Positions 6,066-9,947 of a stretch of 9,947 nt of DNA are shown one piece after another. Both the position numbers and the translations under genes were made by a program. Origin of the DNA: Planctomycetota bacterium (lineage in GTDB: Bacteria; Planctomycetota; SZUA-567; H5-PLA8); NCBI GenBank assembly GCA_025355035.1, contig JANXLS010001142.1, positions 1 through 9,947 of the forward strand, written 5' to 3'. Under the pieces are notes generated by a model. It saw only the letters and a list, made by a program, of their open reading frames with translations, ran no database searches and had not been told where the DNA came from. How positions within the stretch are numbered: position 1 is the stretch's first letter; each line of letters starts with the position of its first letter.

Positions 6066-6995
6066 ATGTCCATGTTTAATCGTTCGCGCGGATCGTCGAA
6101 TCGTGTCGTCTCTGTGTTCGCTTGTCTCTCCGTCGCACTCACGTCGCTCGTCGTGTTGCCGGGATGCGATAAAGAAGAAGATCGCCAAATGGAGGCGTCG
6201 CAAAAATATTTCAGCAACGCCAACACTACCGCCTCGCGTCCGAACGAACTGAGCCAGGCTTTTTCGGAGCTTCAGGGCGGACAATCCGGCTCGGCGCAGA
6301 CGACGGCGCAAAATTATCTCAACACAAATCCCAGCGGTCCTTACCGCTATGAAGCGATGTATATCACAGGCCAGGCCATGGCCTCGCAGGGGCAATTCGA
6401 ACAGGGTAAAGAACGCCTCGAAATCGTGATCGACAAAACCAGCGACCGCAACCTCAAAGCACTCGCGATGCTGGGACGAGCCGACTGCAACATGGGCCTT
6501 GAAAAGTACCCGCTTGCCAGCCGTCAATACCATTGGATTGAAGTGAATTACAAAGACGTCAAGCCACTTCATCAGGACGAAGTGATGTTCAAACTCGGCA
6601 TGGCCGCGAAGAAAGCGAACAACCGCGATTGGGCCGATTACTGGTTCAATCAGGTCAATGAACTGTATCACTCCGGCACTTATTCTGAGCGTGCGCGCCA
6701 GGAAAACAGCCACTACACCCCGGGTCCGGATCAGAAAGAAAAGCCATTGGTCTACTACCTCGAAGCGTTCGAATTTGGCAAACAGGAAAAGGCCGAAGAG
6801 TCCGCCGCAAACCTTCGGGCGAAAGGTTACCGCGATGTGGAAGTCGTCGCGACGACGCGCAACAAATTCCCGGTCTATGAAGTCCACGTCGGCAAGTTCC
6901 TCAGTCGCACGGAAGCAGGCCGAGCGCAGGTTGACGCGCAACTCGCCGGCCTCTCAACAAGCCTCCGCCCGGGAACCGTCGAGCCACTGAAATAA
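6066..6995 (+). CDS. Lipoprotein with TPR-like repeats and a C-terminal SPOR domain
   Basis: The 309-residue product has a lipoprotein signal (hydrophobic VFACLSVALTSLVVLPGC, lipidated Cys at residue 34), a helical region at about 60-205 with tetratricopeptide-like pairs (YRYEAMYITGQAMASQGQFEQGKERL, shown here as residues 93-118, is the clearest), and a SPOR domain at about 228-297. The SPOR domain has its usual shape: a first strand LVYYLEAFEF, a helix AEESAANLRAKGY, and the final VYEVHVGKFLSRTEAG. SPOR domains bind peptidoglycan lacking stem peptides at division sites; TPR parts bind proteins. The protein therefore probably sits in the periplasm on a lipid anchor, linking an unknown partner to the wall. 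The start at 6066 has GGGGG 8 bases upstream (6053-6057); a TTG at 6051 is less likely. It ends at the repeat and terminator at 6999-7077. Confidence 0.85.
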   Translation: MSMFNRSRGSSNRVVSVFACLSVALTSLVVLPGCDKEEDRQMEASQKYFSNANTTASRPNELSQAFSELQGGQSGSAQTTAQNYLNTNPSGPYRYEAMYITGQAMASQGQFEQGKERLEIVIDKTSDRNLKALAMLGRADCNMGLEKYPLASRQYHWIEVNYKDVKPLHQDEVMFKLGMAAKKANNRDWADYWFNQVNELYHSGTYSERARQENSHYTPGPDQKEKPLVYYLEAFEFGKQEKAEESAANLRAKGYRDVEVVATTRNKFPVYEVHVGKFLSRTEAGRAQVDAQLAGLSTSLRPGTVEPLK

Positions 6996-6998
6996 AAA

Positions 6999-7029
6999 CG
7001 GTTCAAAGTTCAATGTTTTTCACGCGCAC
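6999..7029 (+). repeat. 31-base dispersed heptamer repeat, copy B
   Basis: After CG, units GTTCAAA, GTTCAAT and GTTTTTC are followed by ACGCGCAC. It matches positions 2524-2554 at 28 of 31 bases and begins 3 bases after the SPOR gene stop. Its first 14 bases also form one arm of the large hairpin at 7000-7077. Confidence 0.75.
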
Positions 7030-7077
7030 GGACCAACGCAACGTTTCGGACCGTGCGTCTTTTTTGAACTTTGAACC
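7000..7077. repeat. Nested inverted repeat between the SPOR gene and pyrK
   Basis: A perfect 14-base outer arm, GGTTCAAAGTTCAA (7000-7013) with TTGAACTTTGAACC (7064-7077), encloses an inner stem, CGCACGG (7025-7031) with CCGTGCG (7051-7057). The outer arms are themselves heptamer repeats in opposite orientation. The whole structure fills the gap between the two genes. Confidence 0.8.
7025..7065 (+). terminator. Intrinsic terminator after the SPOR lipoprotein gene
   Basis: CGCACGGACC (7025-7034) pairs with GGACCGTGCG (7048-7057) with one A-A mismatch, leaving a 13-base loop. GTC and then six T residues (7060-7065) follow. This is the clearest Rho-independent terminator in the window and insulates pyrK from upstream transcription. 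Confidence 0.75.
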
Positions 7078-7107
7078 TTGAGCCGTAAACAATTAATCCC
7101 GTATAAT
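7078..7107 (+). promoter_or_regulatory. pyrK promoter with consensus -10, leaderless geometry
   Basis: TTGAGC (7078-7083, 4/6) and a perfect TATAAT (7102-7107) are 18 bases apart. Only six bases separate TATAAT from the ATG at 7114, so the mRNA should start at or beside the A of the start codon. The -35 box abuts the outer arm of the terminator hairpin. Confidence 0.7.
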
Positions 7108-7113
7108 GCGGGA

Positions 7114-7983
7114 ATGACTGCAACCTGCTGTACTTCCCCAACGCCGTTCGTTCAAAGTGTCGCTCAAGTCGTGCATCACGAAGCGGCTTCGTCGCGCTAT
7201 TTTCTGCTCCGATTGCTCTGTCCCGAAGTCGCCCGTCGCGCCAAGCCCGGACAATTTGTGATGCTCGCGTGTTCGGAGGACGGTAACGGTTATTCCGAGC
7301 CGCTGCTGCCCCGTCCGCTGGCAATTCTCGATGCACGCGGCGACGAAATCGAATTGCTCTATTTCGTCTCGGGCCGCGGAACGCAAACGCTTCAGCGCAC
7401 AGTCGTCGCAAGCCTGGCGCGCGGCTCCCAACACGGCGCACGATTGCGTATCATTGGGCCGCTGGGATGCGGCTTCGAGCCGTTGCCGGATGTCGATGTT
7501 CACGTCGCTTTGGGGGGCGGAAGTGGCGTCGCGCCACTGGTGTTTTTCGTCCGCCATTTTGTGCCGAAATCGCCGGGCAACTGGCATCTGATTCTCGCCG
7601 CGCGAAGCGCCGACCAGTTGGCGCGCGACACGATCATTCACACTCCCGGCACAACCCACTCAGCGACCGACGACGGTTCGGCGGGATTTAAAGGCACCGC
7701 AGTGGAGGCGCTGGAGTCACTCCTGAATAACGAACTGACAGGCCAGCGTGTCGGCGTTTACGCCGCGGGTCCGGAACCAATGATGCGCGCTGCGGCGAAG
7801 GTCGCCCGGCGCTTCAATCTTCCTGCCACGGTCTCGCTCGAAGCGCGAATGGCCTGCGGAGTGGGCGTGTGCCGCGCGTGTGTAGTCGATGGGGTTTCGC
7901 CGCACAAAAAAACGGGTTTGCTGCGCCGGACCGTCTGTCAAGACGGACCCGTTTTCAATATTGCCGACTTGGCGGGATGGTGA
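7114..7983 (+). CDS. pyrK: Dihydroorotate dehydrogenase B electron-transfer subunit PyrK
   Basis: PyrK carries FAD and a [2Fe-2S] cluster and passes electrons from the PyrD flavin to NAD+ in pyrimidine synthesis; it is cytoplasmic. The 289-residue product has the ferredoxin-reductase order: an FAD-binding barrel with RPLAI (67-71, where RPxS is usual), YFVSGRGTQTL (83-93) and GPLGCGF (115-121); an NAD-binding part with ALGGGSGVAPL (132-142), TDDGSAGFKG (185-194) and YAAGPEPMM (216-224); then SLEARMACGVGVCRACVVDG with cluster cysteines 248, 253, 256 and 275 (CX4CX2CX18C). The cluster pattern and TDDGS motif favour PyrK over sulfhydrogenase or other reductase subunits. The ATG at 7114 lacks a Shine-Dalgarno but sits 6 bases after a consensus -10. 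Its partner pyrD is not in the window; the flavoenzyme at 8658-9743 is not PyrD. Confidence 0.9.
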   Translation: MTATCCTSPTPFVQSVAQVVHHEAASSRYFLLRLLCPEVARRAKPGQFVMLACSEDGNGYSEPLLPRPLAILDARGDEIELLYFVSGRGTQTLQRTVVASLARGSQHGARLRIIGPLGCGFEPLPDVDVHVALGGGSGVAPLVFFVRHFVPKSPGNWHLILAARSADQLARDTIIHTPGTTHSATDDGSAGFKGTAVEALESLLNNELTGQRVGVYAAGPEPMMRAAAKVARRFNLPATVSLEARMACGVGVCRACVVDGVSPHKKTGLLRRTVCQDGPVFNIADLAGW

Positions 7984-7985
7984 TT

Positions 7986-8015
7986 TTGTTACATTGTGCG
8001 TTTGATTTGTATTAT
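7986..8015 (+). promoter_or_regulatory. Candidate promoter for the thioredoxin-fold gene
   Basis: TTGTTA (7986-7991, 4/6) and TATTAT (8010-8015, 5/6) are 18 bases apart, just after the pyrK stop. The predicted leader is about 40 bases and contains the GAGGAAA ribosome site at 8050-8056. This suggests the gene can be transcribed apart from pyrK. Confidence 0.45.
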
Positions 8016-8061
8016 GCGTACATGTAGCCTTGGATACTAACCTCGAGCCGAGGAAACATCC

Positions 8062-8574
8062 ATGTTCCGCATATTAGCTCCGTTGGTCTTGATTGCTACC
8101 CTTTTTGCCAATCCCGTCAACGGAGGAGAAGGCGACATTGCTCAAGTCGGCCAAAAAGCGCCGAACATCACCAGCATTGCATCCGATGGCAGTCGCATAA
8201 ATTCAGACGACTATAAAGGCAAGCCCATCCTTGTTGTTTTCTTCGCAATTTGGTGTGGTGGCTGCGTGGACGAACTTCCCAAGATCGAACGCGATTTTTA
8301 TCAAAAATACAAAGATTCAGGGCTCATCGTGATTTGTGTCGGTCGCGGACACAGCTACACCGAACTCACCCAATTCAAACGCAATAAGGGCTTCAATTTC
8401 ACGATCATCGAAGATCCGCGCCGCAAAGTTTACAGTCAGTACGCCGACGCTTACATTCCGCGCTGCTACCTGATCGGCAAAGATGGCACCATTAAGCACA
8501 CGACCACCGGCACCGACAGCTACGATTTCGATCAACTCAAGCGCAAAACAGCCGAAGAACTTTCATCGCATTGA
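8062..8574 (+). CDS. Secreted TlpA/redoxin-type thioredoxin-fold protein
   Basis: The 170-residue product has a signal peptide (MFRILAPLVLIATLFANPVNG, cleavage near 20-22) and a single redoxin/TlpA-type thioredoxin domain. Visible features are the entry VGQKAPNITSIASDGSRIN, the active site FFAIWCGGC with Cys65 and Cys68, and the cis-proline loop YIPRCYLIGKDG with Pro133. It should act in the periplasm, reducing or exchanging thiols; partners are unknown. The CGGC dipeptide is less common than CPxC or CGPC, and an extra Cys135 sits two residues from the cis-proline, close to the active site in the fold. The start at 8062 has GAGGAAA 5 bases upstream. It is 78 bases after pyrK and converges with the Old Yellow Enzyme gene; no terminator is obvious in the 83-base gap. 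Confidence 0.88.
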   Translation: MFRILAPLVLIATLFANPVNGGEGDIAQVGQKAPNITSIASDGSRINSDDYKGKPILVVFFAIWCGGCVDELPKIERDFYQKYKDSGLIVICVGRGHSYTELTQFKRNKGFNFTIIEDPRRKVYSQYADAYIPRCYLIGKDGTIKHTTTGTDSYDFDQLKRKTAEELSSH

Positions 8575-8657
8575 TCGAAACCAGATGATTCTCCGAGCTG
8601 GATACAGTCCGCGTTGTAAACCACCCCATTGCGCCGCGAAAAATTCCTACGCCCACA

Positions 8658-9743
8658 TTACCCATGCGGCTGAATCACATAATCATACGGCAGTGGCATC
8701 CGAACGCTGCCCGGCTTCTTCAAAGCGATCGACGCATGAAATGGCCAGTACGGATCACGCAACATTTCGCTTCCCAGCAAAACAATGTCCGCACGCCCCT
8801 CGCCAATAATCGCATCGGCCTGCGCCGGATCGTTAATCATTCCGACCGCAGCCGTCATGATCCCGGCACCGTTGCGCACTGCCTCCGATAGTTGCACCTG
8901 CCACCCCTGCCCGACAGGATACGTGACACTCGGCACACCGTATCCGGAGCTGCAATCAACAAGATCCACGCCTTCGCTCTTCATCAACTTGGAAAGTTCC
9001 ACCGACTCCTCCGTTGTCCAGCCCCCCTCTACCCAATCGGTGACTGAAAGCCGGACAGAAAATGGCAGATTCTCCGGCCACGCGGCGCGCATGATCCGAA
9101 CCGTTTCGAGCGTAAAACGCGTGCGGTTTTCGAAACTGCCGCCATATTGGTCGGTGCGTTTGTTGGAAAGCGGAGAATGAAACGAATGCGCCAGATAGCC
9201 GTGCGCGCCGTGAAATTCCAGCCAGGAGTAACCGGCCTCTTTCGCACGAATCGTCGCAGCATGGAACGCCTGTTGAATGTCGCGAATTTCAAGAAACGTT
9301 AATTCCTTCGGCGCCGTATCGCCGGGGCGGAATGGCACAGGACTCGGTGCGACGCGTTCCCATCCGCCTTGATCGATCGTCAGCGGCTTGTCGCGTGTGC
9401 GCTTCCACGGTTGTTCGGTGCTGGCTTTTCGTCCTGCGTGAGCCAACTGAATTCCGGGCACAGCCCCATACTGCGCCATGAATCGCGTCGTTCTCGCAAG
9501 CGGTTCGATATGATCATCCGACCAAAGCCCGGCGTCCTGCGGTGTGATTCGCCCGCGCGCTTCAACGGCCGTCGCTTCAGCGATGATCAACCCTGCTCCG
9601 CCAATGGCGCGCGAACCGAGATGAACGAGGTGCCAGTCGGAAGCCATTCCGTCCTCGGACCAATATTGGCACATCGGTGAAACGCCGATGCGATTGCGCA
9701 GAGTGATGCTTTTGATGGTCAACGGATCAAACAAACCGGCCAT
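8658..9743 (-). CDS. Old Yellow Enzyme, YqjM/NamA class (NADPH-dependent ene-reductase)
   Basis: This 361-residue cytoplasmic FMN enzyme reduces activated C=C bonds (enones, sometimes xenobiotics) with NADPH. The TIM-barrel order is clear: AGLFDPLTIKSITLRNRI at the start, SPMCQYWSEDG with Cys25 and Tyr27 that mark the YqjM class, GIQLAHAGRKAST, EFHGAHGYL with substrate-binding His178 and His181 and Tyr183, SPLSNKRTDQYGGSFENR, SVRLS with Arg231, and GSEMLRDPYWP near the end. Length matches the class (about 340-370). Start: the ATG at 9743 has AGGAGA 7 bases upstream and begins at the usual MAGLFDP; an in-frame ATG 48 bases upstream lacks support. It is alone on its strand here, and I see no redox regulator next to it. 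It is not a dihydroorotate dehydrogenase. Confidence 0.95.
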   Translation of the reverse strand: MAGLFDPLTIKSITLRNRIGVSPMCQYWSEDGMASDWHLVHLGSRAIGGAGLIIAEATAVEARGRITPQDAGLWSDDHIEPLARTTRFMAQYGAVPGIQLAHAGRKASTEQPWKRTRDKPLTIDQGGWERVAPSPVPFRPGDTAPKELTFLEIRDIQQAFHAATIRAKEAGYSWLEFHGAHGYLAHSFHSPLSNKRTDQYGGSFENRTRFTLETVRIMRAAWPENLPFSVRLSVTDWVEGGWTTEESVELSKLMKSEGVDLVDCSSGYGVPSVTYPVGQGWQVQLSEAVRNGAGIMTAAVGMINDPAQADAIIGEGRADIVLLGSEMLRDPYWPFHASIALKKPGSVRMPLPYDYVIQPHG

Positions 9744-9750
9744 GCGTATT

Positions 9751-9756
9751 TCTCCT
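9751..9756 (-). promoter_or_regulatory. Shine-Dalgarno of the Old Yellow Enzyme gene
   Basis: On the - strand AGGAGA lies 7 bases before the ATG at 9743. It selects this start over the upstream in-frame ATG at 9791. Confidence 0.8.
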
Positions 9757-9947
9757 AAAAATCGACGTTCATCCACTTTCCATCCGAACACAAAGATCGT
9801 TCGCGCCTTTTGACCAGCCTACCTAGTTCCTGTTCCCCAATCCATATTTCGAAGCGCTTGTATCTACCTCACACGCGATAGTATTGAATGCGCCGGGCCT
9901 GTTTCGCCGTCTTTTTTCATTTTATCCAACATCCTCACAGAGTTGCT
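9757..9947. other. Region upstream of the Old Yellow Enzyme gene, no gene seen
   Basis: This final stretch should hold the promoter of the - strand ene-reductase gene. I find no well-spaced -35/-10 pair, no RNA gene and no convincing terminator. A + strand T run (TCTTTTTTC, 9910-9918) follows a GC-rich stretch, but the bases before it do not form a stem. Confidence 0.4.

Noticed and set aside
5742..6941. A 399-codon - strand frame
   Set aside because: It is antisense to nearly all of the SPOR lipoprotein gene and to the end of the fusion gene, both of which have recognisable domains; no family motif or ribosome site supports it.
2524..7077. CRISPR array or transposon ends from the GTTCAAA repeats
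   Set aside because: Copies are single, kilobases apart, without regular spacers, cas genes, transposase or target-site duplications.
7996..8022. dif-like site between pyrK and the thioredoxin-fold gene
   Set aside because: An ungapped comparison with the E. coli dif site, from memory, gives about 17 of 27 matches, but the normally conserved XerD arm matches poorly, and the same bases fit a promoter better.
8658..9743. Flavoenzyme next to pyrK as the dihydroorotate dehydrogenase partner PyrD
   Set aside because: The Cys25/Tyr27, HGAHGY and SPLSNKRTDQYGGS motifs are those of the YqjM-class Old Yellow Enzymes, not of PyrD, and it is on the opposite strand.

Overview
The window looks like a chromosomal segment from a Planctomycetota (or close PVC-group) bacterium. 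The basis is gene content rather than any marker gene: a secreted DUF1080 (3-keto-disaccharide hydrolase fold) protein, a malectin-domain lipoprotein, a kinase-like/formylglycine-enzyme-fold fusion, and a ClpS with an unusual HNDDDHTYEYV pocket. There are no mobile-element genes, tRNAs, rRNAs or CRISPR arrays. Eight protein genes are supported. Six are on the + strand (71-2044, 2167-2517, 3481-4218, 4333-5946, 6066-6995, 7114-7983), with a further + strand gene at 8062-8574; two are on the - strand (2589-3236 and 8658-9743), making nine in all.

Layout. A 15-base C run opens the window. Next comes an MsbA-type ABC exporter (71-2044), then clpS (2167-2517), which converges on the secreted DUF1080 gene (2589-3236, - strand). 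A 244-base divergent intergenic region separates that gene from the malectin lipoprotein gene (3481-4218). Then follow the pseudokinase/FGE-fold fusion (4333-5946), a TPR-plus-SPOR lipoprotein (6066-6995), pyrK (7114-7983) and a secreted thioredoxin-fold protein (8062-8574). The last converges on a YqjM-class Old Yellow Enzyme (8658-9743, - strand). The final 204 bases are upstream of the Old Yellow Enzyme and hold no gene I can support.

How the genes relate. No single pathway links them. The recurring theme is the cell envelope: an exporter, two lipoproteins, a secreted sugar-associated protein, a secreted thiol-redox protein and a probable sensor or binding fusion protein. The rest are housekeeping genes (clpS, pyrK, Old Yellow Enzyme). 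Most genes appear to be transcribed singly, with intergenic gaps of 70-240 bases.

Most interesting signals. (1) The 537-residue fusion has a degenerate kinase domain and an FGE-fold domain, and both appear to lack their catalytic residues. (2) clpS, the fusion gene and pyrK each have a -35/-10 pair whose -10 box ends only 6-7 bases before the ATG and no Shine-Dalgarno, so they are probably leaderless, while other genes here carry good Shine-Dalgarno sequences. (3) Period-7 repeats (GTTCAAA, GAGTGNG) recur just after stop codons, including a 31-base element present twice at 28/31 identity and a nested hairpin in front of pyrK. (4) The ClpS pocket and the ABC exporter Walker A motif carry unusual substitutions.
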